17,920 nucleotides of DNA from an uncultured Eubacteriales bacterium (GCA_900321525.1 ONWL01000034.1:1-17920); one strand, 5' to 3'; positions 7,532 through 15,098 are shown, numbered from the stretch's first letter. Made by a program: numbers and translations. The notes: generated by a model from the sequence alone, not told the origin.

Positions 7532-8305
7532 TTATTCTTCTCCATATAACAACGTAAATGTCTCATAATGGTCTTCTGTGTAATAAACCAGTCCATCATT
7601 GGAAAAAATGATCCGGTCTGTCTGGCGATATCCACCCTCATAATTCACATCACACTCTGTATATCTTCTGCCTTTCTTGGTGGGCAACTGTCCTTCATAA
7701 TTGCCAAACCGGTCGCCGCCGATACACATGCCGGGTGCCACCTTCCACAGATTGCCCTTGCTGCTGACCCAGCCCAACTCCTGGGCTTCGTCTTTGGTAA
7801 TATAATTAGAGGGCAAATGTCCATATGTGGCAATGTAAAGTGCCACTTCTTCCACATAATAGTAGTAACCATCTTCTGTGACCTGAACCTCTCCCAGATG
7901 GGTTTCTGCACGTTCAGAAATTAGTGCACCTGTGTGGATTTCTGACAAGCTTTCGTAAGTTTCTGTTTCCGATTCTGTCAGAAATTCTACTGTCTCTGTC
8001 TCCAACTCTGCCTCTATTTCTGATACAGACTCTATTTCTTCCTCTGTTTCAGATTCTTCTGTCACAGGCATGGTGGTTTCTTTCTCTGTTTTTTCCTGAC
8101 CAAAATTCTCAATGGCACCTACATCTGTCTCATCTTCCGTCCAGTTGGAACGAGTCTCTGTCTCAGACTCTTCTACTGATTCTGTCTGGGATGCCAAAAG
8201 CAAATCCAGCAGATCACCAATTGCCTGTACGTCCTCATCTGTACATCCACAGAGACCTGTCGCCAATAACAGAATTGTCAACAGCATTGCCAATTTCTTA
8301 CCCAT
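7532..8305 (-). CDS. Lipoprotein with barnase-type guanyl-specific ribonuclease domain
   Basis: A 257-residue predicted lipoprotein. Residues 1-20 are a signal peptide with lipobox LCG-C21, so C21 is the likely lipidated residue. About residues 35-125 form a Glu/Thr/Ser-rich linker with repeated SETET-like runs. Residues 147-257 align with barnase from start to end, including NYITKDEAQELGW, SKGNL, IGGDRFGN and DHYETF. By alignment to barnase K27, E73, R83, R87 and H102, the active-site residues K171, E217, R227, R231 and H246 are all kept, so the enzyme should cleave RNA. It would act outside the membrane. No barstar-like inhibitor gene is in the window. GGAGG lies 7 bases before the ATG and the promoter is at 8437-8465. 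Nutrient RNA scavenging or an interbacterial toxin are both possible. Confidence 0.92.
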   Translation of the reverse strand: MGKKLAMLLTILLLATGLCGCTDEDVQAIGDLLDLLLASQTESVEESETETRSNWTEDETDVGAIENFGQEKTEKETTMPVTEESETEEEIESVSEIEAELETETVEFLTESETETYESLSEIHTGALISERAETHLGEVQVTEDGYYYYVEEVALYIATYGHLPSNYITKDEAQELGWVSSKGNLWKVAPGMCIGGDRFGNYEGQLPTKKGRRYTECDVNYEGGYRQTDRIIFSNDGLVYYTEDHYETFTLLYGEE

Positions 8306-8436
8306 TGTACTTCCTCCGCTTGCTTTCTTTCTAGTATGAAAACAGTATCACAATCCAAAACCGATCTCCAAAGTGCTTAGTTCCGAATCGTTACATATCC
8401 CTTTCAGGACAAATTGCATCTGTCCATCCATTCTTT

Positions 8437-8465
8437 AGTATAACTGATCTACAGTTACTTTGCAA
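8437..8465 (-). promoter_or_regulatory. Promoter of the ribonuclease lipoprotein gene with a dyad in its spacer
   Basis: On the minus strand, TTGCAA (8460-8465), a 17-base spacer, then TATACT (8437-8442). The spacer contains the perfect dyad AACTG-TAGAT-CAGTT (8442-8456), extended by one flanking T-A pair. The expected leader is about 125 bases long. The dyad would suit a repressor, which is an inference. Confidence 0.65.
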
Positions 8466-8471
8466 GTATAG

Positions 8472-8530
8472 AGACTCGGGCAGAAAACAGTGCTTTCTCC
8501 TCTGTTCCCTGCCCGAGTCTTTATTTTTAT
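8472..8530 (+). terminator. Orphan intrinsic terminator hairpin
   Basis: A perfect 12-bp stem, AGACTCGGGCAG (8472-8483) with its complement (8509-8520), followed by TTATTTTTAT on the plus strand. All neighbouring genes are on the minus strand, and the minus side has no U-run. It may end an unannotated plus-strand transcript or act as an insulator. Confidence 0.65.
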
Positions 8531-8650
8531 ACGGTTTTGTTTTTACATTTTTATATACTGGTTTCTTTTATGCCCTGGTAATCAATACCACTCGTCTATA
8601 ATTGACACATTCTGATATGCGTCCTGCAAGTCACTGGGTTCATACCTTTA

Positions 8651-9977
8651 TCAGTCATGCAGTTTTCTTCTGTCAATGACACGCACTGCCTTCCCCTCGC
8701 TTCTGACCACGCTCTTAGGCGGCAGCAAATGTACCTTTGGACTGATACCCAGCATGGTCTTGATGGCAGATGACAGCTTCTTCTCTGCATCGGTCACATC
8801 AATGCCTGCCTCATGCTGTTCCTTGGTCAACTCTACATTGATGTCCAGTGTATCGGTGTTGTTCACACGATCTACCTCAATCTGATAATTACAAGTGTAA
8901 CCCTTATCCAGCAGCACAGTTTCTATCTGAGACGGGAATACATTCACACCACGGATGATCAACATGTCATCACTGCGTCCCATTGGCTTGCTCATCTTCA
9001 CATGGGTTCTGCCACAGGAACATTTCTTTCTGCTCAACACACACAAATCTCTGGTACGATAACGAAGCAGTGGAAATGCCTCCTTGGTCAAACTGGTAAA
9101 TACCAATTCTCCCACTGTCCCTTCCGGCAACACTTCTCCGGTCTCCGGATCAATGATTTCTGCCAGGAAATGATCCTCATTGATGTGCATACCGGTTTGT
9201 TCGGAACACTCAAACGATACACCTGGACCAGACGTCTCCGTCAGACCATAAATGTCATATGCTTTAATGCCCAGAGACTTCTCAATATCACGGCGCATCT
9301 CCTCTGTCCATGGCTCCGCACCGAAAATACCAGCCTTTAACTGGATGTCATCGGTGGTATATCCCATGTCATGTAATGTCTCTCCAATATATGCTGCATA
9401 AGACGGCGTACAACAGAGAATGGTAGAACCAAGATCCCGCATAAACTGAATCTGTCTTTCTGTGTTACCAGAAGACATAGGCAGCGTCAGACATCCTACC
9501 TTGTGAGAACCGCCATTTAATCCCGGGCCACCAGTAAACAGACCATAGCCATAACATACCTGGCACACATCCTCATTGGTTCCACCTGCCGCTACAATGG
9601 CTCTGGCACAGCATTCTTCCCATAAATCAATATCATGCTGGGTATAAAATGCCACCACGCGCTTTCCTGTGGTACCACTGGTGGACTGGATACGCACACA
9701 TTCAGAAAGAGGTGTCGCCAGCAATCCATATGGATAGGCTTCTCAATCCATATGGATAGGCTTCTCTTAAATCATTCTTACTCAAAAACGGTAATTTATG
9801 TACATCCTCAATAGATTGAATATCTTCCGGTTTGACCCCTTTTTCATCCATCAAATTGCGATAATAAGGGACATTTTCATAGACATTTTTTACCTGCTTC
9901 ACCAAACGTTCATTTTGAAGTGCTACGATCTCTTCTCTGGATGCGCACTCAATTTCAGGCTGATAATAACGTTCCAC
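8651..9977 (-). pseudogene. paaK: Phenylacetate-CoA ligase gene disrupted by a 22-bp tandem duplication
   Basis: The intact enzyme activates phenylacetate or a related aryl acid with ATP and CoA. The N-terminal part (9702-9977) runs through PFLSKNDLREAYPYGL and then shifts frame. The C-terminal part (8651 to about 9724) carries the AMP-binding motif SGTTGK, the YGLTE-type segment and the SDDMLIIRGVNVFPSQIE C-terminal domain motif. The break is a perfect 22-bp direct duplication (9722-9743 and 9744-9765). Removing one copy joins AYPYGL to LATPLSE, as in intact PaaK proteins, and gives a 434-residue frame of normal length. I place the start at GTG 9977, with GGAGG 8 bases before it and ERYYQPEIE following as in the family; the ATG at 9992 lacks a site. 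The two pieces lack any other damage, so the change looks recent or reversible, or is an assembly error. Confidence 0.88.
9722..9765. repeat. Perfect 22-bp tandem direct repeat (two copies) inside paaK
   Basis: Two identical, directly adjacent 22-bp units at 9722-9743 and 9744-9765. Each contains the 12-bp palindrome ATCCATATGGAT. Because 22 is not a multiple of three, two copies break the paaK frame and one copy restores it. Confidence 0.97.
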
Positions 9978-10100
9978 TGTTTGTTCCTCCATGATATCAT
10001 TGTATTTTCATTTATACACCAAAGCCAATCTGCTTCGTTGCATTCTGAAGAACTCCTACTTTCATATCCTTTATGACTCCAAGAAGCTATGAATGATATA

Positions 10101-10129
10101 ATTTTACCAAAGAAATCGCAAATTGACAA
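10101..10129 (-). promoter_or_regulatory. Promoter of the paaK-like gene
   Basis: On the minus strand, TTGTCA (10124-10129), a 17-base spacer, then TAAAAT (10101-10106). The transcript would have a leader of about 115 bases before the start at 9977. The intact promoter fits a recently broken gene. Confidence 0.6.
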
Positions 10130-10191
10130 GTGCTTTTCTGCAAAAATTCATTAACGCTTTACTTCTTTAAACTGATTTCACCACAAAATAT

Positions 10192-11406
10192 TCAATTTTT
10201 CTGCACACGTTTCTGCCATTCCTTTGCATACTGACAGACTGCTTCTACATTTTCCGGGCAGTATTCAATTTCTTTGGAATAGAGACGAATGATTCTGCAT
10301 TGGGTTTCAAAAGACAATTCTCCCTGTTCCATCCAGCATGCCATGTCACAAAGCAGGATCATTAGCACACCAATCCATGCAAAATCCACTCCTGCACACA
10401 ATTCCAGATTATAAGCACCTTCCAGAAAATACCGATACAGGAAATATACCATCAAATGCTCATATTCATAGCACCGGTGGGCGTATACGGTCAAAAATTC
10501 CTGTCTGCGATCCCAAATCTGCCCCAAATGGGTCTTTATCTGCTGCAAACGATCCGGCCACGCTTCATCTAAAATTTCCAGTTTTTGAAAGAAAAAAAGC
10601 AAATCTGACAGCCACTCTGGCGCAGACTTGGTTTCCGTCATTTGCTGCAGCCAATGATCCAGCCATTCCACGTCCGTCATATTTTTGCCTGCATCCTCCT
10701 CACACACTGGAAGTTGTGACACAAACTGTTCCAATGTCACTGCCCAATCCTCTTCCTGTGTCAGATCCAGAAGCACCTGCGCCTGTCCGGCTGCCTCTCG
10801 TACCTGTATCATTCTCTGCCAGATGGACTGTCGTCTATCCTGTAAAATAGCAAACAACTGTCTCCGCAGGGATAACAAGAGGGGAAGGAGCGGATCTTCT
10901 TCTGTTTTCTCTTCCTTTGGCAATGCCTCCTCTCTCTCCTCCTGACATCCATCTGTATGAAAAAGCGCTAACCGATCTTGTGCCTCCTCTGTCACCACAA
11001 AACGCAAAGGCGCCTCGCTGCCTAACATCAGTCTCTGTGCCTCCTCACAGCACATGCCCAGTCCCACTTCTGTATACTCCCCATACCAGTTATAAAACCG
11101 GGGATGTTCCGTACAAATGTCACACAGATAGTCTTCTCCTGCCTCTATAAAAATATCACAGAGATTATCCTGATTCAAAAAAGGACACCGCTGCTCTTCC
11201 TGCAAGCGAAAAAAATGAGATTCTCCGTCTGTTCCGATCTGTGCCAGCAGGCGCTGTTTGAACGCACCTTCCAATCCCATATAACGTTCATAGGAAACAT
11301 CATCTATGTCAATTTCCCAGCCTGCACAGCAAGTATCCGTACAGGCAGAACCAATGCACCGAAAAGCATCATAAAAAAATGGTTTACATGTTCTTCCCGC
11401 CATCAT
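10192..11406 (-). CDS. FliB-like lysine N-methylase, Cys-rich
   Basis: A 404-residue protein resembling FliB, the flagellin lysine N-methylase of Salmonella. The N-terminal third has the family's cysteine pattern: C17, C22, C26, C27 followed by W30 (CIGSACTDTCCAGW), then C74, C83, C95, C98 and the pair C119-C120 in GLGMCC. These probably bind a metal or iron-sulfur centre. No classical SAM-binding glycine motif is seen, as is usual in this family. The rest is helical and variable. The ATG at 11406 directly follows the TAA of the upstream gene, with AGAGG 5 bases before it, so the two are translationally coupled; a second ATG at 11403 is also possible. No flagellin or flagellar gene is in the window, so the protein target may differ. 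Confident on family, not on target. Confidence 0.85.
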   Translation of the reverse strand: MMAGRTCKPFFYDAFRCIGSACTDTCCAGWEIDIDDVSYERYMGLEGAFKQRLLAQIGTDGESHFFRLQEEQRCPFLNQDNLCDIFIEAGEDYLCDICTEHPRFYNWYGEYTEVGLGMCCEEAQRLMLGSEAPLRFVVTEEAQDRLALFHTDGCQEEREEALPKEEKTEEDPLLPLLLSLRRQLFAILQDRRQSIWQRMIQVREAAGQAQVLLDLTQEEDWAVTLEQFVSQLPVCEEDAGKNMTDVEWLDHWLQQMTETKSAPEWLSDLLFFFQKLEILDEAWPDRLQQIKTHLGQIWDRRQEFLTVYAHRCYEYEHLMVYFLYRYFLEGAYNLELCAGVDFAWIGVLMILLCDMACWMEQGELSFETQCRIIRLYSKEIEYCPENVEAVCQYAKEWQKRVQKN

Positions 11407-12297
11407 TTATGCCTCTTTCGCTAACATGATCCGATGACCGATTCTGGCTGCCAGATCCGCCAATTCCCTGTATTCCGCGATCGGACAGGGAAACAGCACA
11501 TAACTGTCACTGTCCATATCCAGCACTGCCATCTGGTACCCCTTCTCTGCCCATGCTTCATCCAAAGCAACACACCACTGGGGAATACTTTCCTGTGTAT
11601 CCAGACCGGATATCTCTATGGTCAATCCAGCCCGTTGCATCTGATGCAGCTGTCCCACAAAATAGACAAACTGTTCTAATGTATCCCGATAATCACGGTC
11701 GCACGCATACCCACACTGTTCTAAAATATCCACCAAACCAATCCAACGCAAAATATCCAGATCCTCTGCCGTCTCAATGGAATGCGCCTCATACTGCTCT
11801 CTATGCGCTTCAAAATATCCCACTGGATCGTGGACACATAAAGTCAGTTCCGCCGTCACAGCCGGATCTTCCCTGGAAATTTTTCTTCCAATCTGCACAA
11901 ATAACTCCGGCTGCCCCACACTGTCTTTCTCACAAATCAGATCCCAGCCTTCCGTATCCGGCACCAGCCGTTCCTCCAAATACTGTTTCAGATATGCCTT
12001 CACCTGTGTGGCCGATACATCATCCATTCCATAAATCACATATCCATGCTCTCTTCCAAAACAGATTTCCAGATGATAGTTTTCATGTTCCTCATCCATA
12101 CAAGTCTGCATAAAATTTGTCCCTGCAATTGGCACTTCCGGTACCAGTATCACAAATTCCGTTGTTCGTTTTACAATCTCATCCACATAGCCTTCCACAT
12201 CTTTCCACGAGAAAGATCCCATCCGGTCTCTGCCGTTATCCAGTTCCCATCCTGTGTACCATTTGCTTTTTGCTTTCAGCCGTTGTAATAAACTCAT
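11407..12297 (-). CDS. Uncharacterised protein with DUF6630-like C-terminal region
   Basis: A 296-residue soluble acidic protein with no signal peptide or membrane segment. The C-terminal half (about residues 170-296: WIGLVDILEQCGYACDRDYRD, then VLDMDSDSYVLFPC) resembles DUF6630 proteins, recalled from memory and not searched. The N-terminal half (TEFVILVPEVPI, YLEICFG-like, YVIYGMDD) is unfamiliar to me. GGAG lies about 10 bases before the ATG. Its TAA stop abuts the start of the FliB-like gene, so the two form a coupled pair; it may assist that protein or simply share its transcript. The region upstream holds an 18-bp tandem duplication. No function is assigned. Confidence 0.75.
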   Translation of the reverse strand: MSLLQRLKAKSKWYTGWELDNGRDRMGSFSWKDVEGYVDEIVKRTTEFVILVPEVPIAGTNFMQTCMDEEHENYHLEICFGREHGYVIYGMDDVSATQVKAYLKQYLEERLVPDTEGWDLICEKDSVGQPELFVQIGRKISREDPAVTAELTLCVHDPVGYFEAHREQYEAHSIETAEDLDILRWIGLVDILEQCGYACDRDYRDTLEQFVYFVGQLHQMQRAGLTIEISGLDTQESIPQWCVALDEAWAEKGYQMAVLDMDSDSYVLFPCPIAEYRELADLAARIGHRIMLAKEA

Positions 12298-12340
12298 GAT
12301 TTTTATTCTCCTTTATTTCGTATGTTTTGCAGTTTTTTCT

Positions 12341-12376
12341 ATTTTTTCATTTGACTTCATTTTTTCATTTGACTTC
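12341..12376. repeat. Perfect 18-bp tandem duplication
   Basis: ATTTTTTCATTTGACTTC occurs twice back to back (12341-12358 and 12359-12376). It lies in the leader or promoter zone of the DUF6630-like gene and just upstream of the small RNA promoter. Each copy holds a TTGACT hexamer. Confidence 0.95.
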
Positions 12377-12386
12377 AGATACATAA

Positions 12387-12414
12387 TTGACTTTTTTGCA
12401 ACATATGATATACT
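12387..12414 (+). promoter_or_regulatory. Strong promoter of the candidate small RNA
   Basis: TTGACT (12387-12392), a 16-base spacer, then TATACT (12409-12414) on the plus strand, predicting a start near 12421. No plus-strand protein gene follows, only the structured RNA. Confidence 0.7.
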
Positions 12415-12420
12415 ATAAAT

Positions 12421-12512
12421 AAGTTAACTCGAGAAGGATTCCGGCTGGGTTCCCGAATGGGAGTAGGTGAAAACCAAGAATTCCTTTGCCCCTGGGGTTG
12501 ACTTATTTTTTT
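12421..12512 (+). ncRNA. Candidate free-standing structured small RNA of about 90 nt
   Basis: The predicted transcript starts near 12421 and folds into a closed structure. The 5' AAGTTAACTC (12421-12430) pairs with GGGTTGACTT (12495-12504) with two G-U pairs. An inner stem pairs AAGGATTC (12434-12441) with GAA-TCCTT around one bulged base (12478-12486). Inside are two hairpins, TCCC-GAAT-GGGA (12451-12462) and GGT-GAAA-ACC (12466-12475) with a GNRA tetraloop. The GGG at 12447-12449 could pair with CCCC at 12489-12492 as a pseudoknot. The closing stem is followed by TTATTTTTTT, so it doubles as a terminator. I do not recognise the family. Its 3' end overlaps the stop codon of the convergent DUF3644 gene. 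Strand and existence are inferred from promoter, folding and U-tract. Confidence 0.55.
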
Positions 12513-13450
12513 ATTCTTTTTCTCATGTTTTCCACAATACCAGAGGGATCTTTTTGAATTTCTCCCACGATCAAATCAATTGCCTGCATCGAATACGAGT
12601 AGGTTGGCTGTGAAAATTGTTTATGGGTATAACAATACATTTCATTTTCTTTGATTCCATATACTTTATTAAACAAATTGAACACATATTGATTCATTTC
12701 AAAATCAATACCTTGCGTCTGCAACCTACGCTTGATTTCTTTAATTGCAGTCTTCATTGTATACTTATGTGTATTATTAGGATCCTTCAATTCTTTGATA
12801 ATCTTTACACCAATTTCTGCATTTTTATCCACATGTACAAAAGAAGTCGCTTTATTTTTATCCTTTGTAATATAATGATAATGCTCAATTTTGATTGCAA
12901 ATGAATTATTATTCTCTGCTATCATCGGCACTAGTTGCTCATTTGTCGCAATCAACTTCTCTGCAATTTCTTCTGGATATTTCACACGAATTACACTCAC
13001 ATCCAAAGCTTTCATGCTTACCGTAAGTGTCAGAAAATTTTGAGGCACTACTTCAGTCATATCAACACTATGAAACTCTTGCATTTTCTCTACAAAATTC
13101 AAAACACAGGCTTGAAACAGTGGAATATATACCATTTCGTATTCTTCTGTTATAAAATGTGTACTAGTATTCCGCAGTTCTATTATTTTCAAAAGGTTTC
13201 TTCTTAACGGCATCTTTTCGTTTGTGAATATTTTTTGTATACAATTTTCTAATGTAATTGTTCTCTCTGGATTATCCTTGTAATAAATACTATCTTCACT
13301 AAACTTATTCATCATATGAGCTTTCAACATCAATTCCCATGCATTGCAAATAAAAAAGCTGAACCCTTCTACTCTATACTTTATCGTTGGCTTATTATAT
13401 ATTTCGATTGCCATAACAAAAGCTTCACATATATTCTTTTTTGATCTCAT
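12503..13450 (-). CDS. DUF3644 / HEPN-like domain protein
   Basis: A 315-residue soluble protein. The N-terminal region (EAFVMAIEIYNKPTIKYRVEGF, then ICNAWELMLKA) is typical of DUF3644. It contains RNTSTH at residues 93-98, which fits the R-N-x-x-x-H motif of HEPN ribonucleases, so RNA cleavage is plausible but unproven. The C-terminal 70 residues (YTMKTAIKEIKRRL to YSYSMQAIDLIV) look like a second small domain. I start at ATG 13450 because AGTAGG lies 6 bases upstream; an in-frame ATG at 13468 overlaps a TATAAT, and a TTG at 13510 has no support. It is strikingly AT-rich (one 60-base row counts 19 G or C), unlike its neighbours, suggesting transfer. It is convergent with the small RNA and divergent from the helicase. 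Proteins of this kind are often found near defence genes. Confidence 0.8.
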   Translation of the reverse strand: MRSKKNICEAFVMAIEIYNKPTIKYRVEGFSFFICNAWELMLKAHMMNKFSEDSIYYKDNPERTITLENCIQKIFTNEKMPLRRNLLKIIELRNTSTHFITEEYEMVYIPLFQACVLNFVEKMQEFHSVDMTEVVPQNFLTLTVSMKALDVSVIRVKYPEEIAEKLIATNEQLVPMIAENNNSFAIKIEHYHYITKDKNKATSFVHVDKNAEIGVKIIKELKDPNNTHKYTMKTAIKEIKRRLQTQGIDFEMNQYVFNLFNKVYGIKENEMYCYTHKQFSQPTYSYSMQAIDLIVGEIQKDPSGIVENMRKRIKK

Positions 13451-13503
13451 CCTTTTCCTACTTCCCATTATACTACCAAATCCCAATTCCAGCCACACAA
13501 ATC

Positions 13504-13533
13504 TTGACAAAACTACCGCTTATGACGGATAAT
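13504..13533 (+). promoter_or_regulatory. Promoter of the nuclease-helicase gene
   Basis: Perfect TTGACA (13504-13509), an 18-base spacer, then GATAAT (13528-13533), giving a leader of about 55 bases. It lies in the divergent gap to the DUF3644 gene, so the two promoters are close. Confidence 0.65.
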
Positions 13534-13595
13534 AAAAACAAGTATTTATTTCAGGATCTGATGGTTTCAAAAACACCCGAAGACAGAGGATTTTT

Positions 13596-15098
13596 ATGAG
13601 AGCATTAAACATTTTATTCTTATCGGAAATGAAAGATACGGAACTTTTTTCCGACTATGAAAACGGACTCAGCGACCGAACCGATTTCAAGGTGACTAAG
13701 GTACATGAGCAGGATTCCCTGCATCAGTTTGTGGCAGCACTGCGTTCTGTGAACCTACCCATCAGGGCATATGAAGATTTTTTCTTTTCCTATACCATTC
13801 CTCATATCGGAAAGGAATTTGATCTGATCAAGATTGCCGCAGACCATTCCCACATCCTGAATGTGGAATTGAAAAGCCAACCTATTGAAGAAGAGAAAAT
13901 CCAAAAACAGCTGGTGCAAAACCAGTATTATCTGGGGCATATCAGTAAAAACATTGCATCTTTTACTTACATTGCCTCCTCTTCTTCCCTGTATTGTCTA
14001 AACGAGGCTTGCAAACTGACCCAAACCTCCTTTGCACATCTGGCAGAGGTGATGCAGACATTTGACCAATGTATACACGAAGAAATCGAAACCTTATTTC
14101 AGGCAAAAGATTTCCTCATTTCCCCCATCAATACGCCGGACAAATTCCTGGAGCGTCATTATTTTCTGACTTCCCAGCAGGAACAGTACAAACACAAACT
14201 CCTTCCTGTTTTGTCTGACCTGACTGCCTGCCACTTCTCCTCCATTTCGGGAAGTCCCGGCACCGGCAAGACACTGCTGCTGTATGACATCGGACGGGAG
14301 CTGAGCGCCATAGGAGATGTGTGTATCGTACACTGCGGTATGCTTTCTGATGGACACGACTATCTGAACCGTCAGCTGTCTCATGTCACCATCAAAGGCA
14401 TACAGGAAATCCACAAAGATACGGACTTTACCCCCTACCGGTTTCTGCTCATTGACGAGACACAGCGTATTTATAAAGAACAGATGGAGCAGATCATCGA
14501 AACGGTGCGCCAGCAAAAGATGGGATGTGTCTTCGCCTATGACAGGCAGCAGATTCTCTCTCTCTCTGAGGAGCGCAGAAACACATTCCAGATCATTGAG
14601 GAAGTGTCCACCCTGCAGTGTCCTCTTTCCGAAAAGATTCGTACCAACCGGGAACTTTCTTCTTTTATTCTCTCTCTGTTTGACCTGAATCGGAAAACCA
14701 CACGATATGATTACAGCTGTGTAACCGTTTTATTTGCCCAAAATGAGGCAGAAGCGCTGAAGATGCTGGCATATTATGAGAAGGAGTATACGTTCATCAA
14801 TTTCACCTCTTCTCACTATGCAGAAACTTCTTTTGATGTATATGGAGGAGAAAAAAATACCCATAAGGTCATCGGACAGGAGTTTGACAACGTGTTAATG
14901 ATCCTGGATCATCACTTTTACTACAACCAAGACAGGCTGCTATGTGCCAGACAGCACCCCAATCCGGATTACCTGTATAAGAAACTATTCTTTCAGGGAA
15001 TTTCCAGAGCCAGAGAACGGCTCTGTCTGATTGTAGTGGGGAACAAAGAATTGTTTCAGGAAATCAACGACATCAAAATCCAAAGAATCAAAGGGTGA
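13596..15098 (+). CDS. Nuclease-helicase fusion (NERD-like nuclease plus SF1/DUF2075-type ATPase)
   Basis: A 500-residue cytoplasmic protein. Residues about 55-125 resemble a PD-(D/E)xK nuclease-related domain: EFDLIKI with D76, then VELKSQ with E91 and K93, and a Gln-rich helix after it. Residues about 205-490 form a P-loop helicase core: Walker A GSPGTGKT (219-226), Walker B LLIDET (284-289), FAYDRQQ (313-319), VIGQEFDNVLMI (425-436) and the SF1 motif VI-like ISRARERL (469-476). It therefore probably combines DNA or RNA cleavage with ATP-driven movement. AGAGGA lies 5 bases before the ATG. Its stop codon forms part of a terminator. Base composition matches the host, unlike the divergent DUF3644 gene. 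Such fusions are seen in defence islands and as lone genes; the role is inferred. Confidence 0.82.
   Translation: MRALNILFLSEMKDTELFSDYENGLSDRTDFKVTKVHEQDSLHQFVAALRSVNLPIRAYEDFFFSYTIPHIGKEFDLIKIAADHSHILNVELKSQPIEEEKIQKQLVQNQYYLGHISKNIASFTYIASSSSLYCLNEACKLTQTSFAHLAEVMQTFDQCIHEEIETLFQAKDFLISPINTPDKFLERHYFLTSQQEQYKHKLLPVLSDLTACHFSSISGSPGTGKTLLLYDIGRELSAIGDVCIVHCGMLSDGHDYLNRQLSHVTIKGIQEIHKDTDFTPYRFLLIDETQRIYKEQMEQIIETVRQQKMGCVFAYDRQQILSLSEERRNTFQIIEEVSTLQCPLSEKIRTNRELSSFILSLFDLNRKTTRYDYSCVTVLFAQNEAEALKMLAYYEKEYTFINFTSSHYAETSFDVYGGEKNTHKVIGQEFDNVLMILDHHFYYNQDRLLCARQHPNPDYLYKKLFFQGISRARERLCLIVVGNKELFQEINDIKIQRIKG

Larger units (their letters stand above)
8306..8650. other. 345-base intergenic region between paaK and the ribonuclease lipoprotein gene
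   Basis: No protein gene is supported here. It holds the ribosome binding site and promoter of the lipoprotein gene, a dyad within that promoter, and a strong hairpin with a plus-strand T-run (8472-8530) that has no plus-strand gene upstream. I see nothing further in 8531-8650. Confidence 0.6.

Noticed and set aside
7640..8120. Repetitive SETET-like coding sequence considered as a DNA repeat array
   Set aside because: It reflects a Glu/Thr/Ser-rich linker with irregular units, with no clean DNA-level repeat.
9702..9765. Programmed translational frameshift in paaK
   Set aside because: The extra bases are an exact 22-bp repeat that inserts out-of-family residues; no slippery site is needed to explain it.
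10012..10065. A 17-codon reading frame in the paaK leader (minus strand)
   Set aside because: Its ribosome binding site is poorly spaced and nothing supports translation; it could be a leader peptide but is too short to claim.
10338..11150. Long plus-strand open frames opposite the FliB-like gene
   Set aside because: They lie antisense to a well-supported family protein, have Pro/Ser-rich low-quality sequence and lack ribosome binding sites.
12421..12512. Resemblance of GGGAGTAGG...CC to the glutamine riboswitch core
   Set aside because: The remaining consensus (GTTCA and GAAGGAACGC) is not present and no gene lies downstream on that strand.
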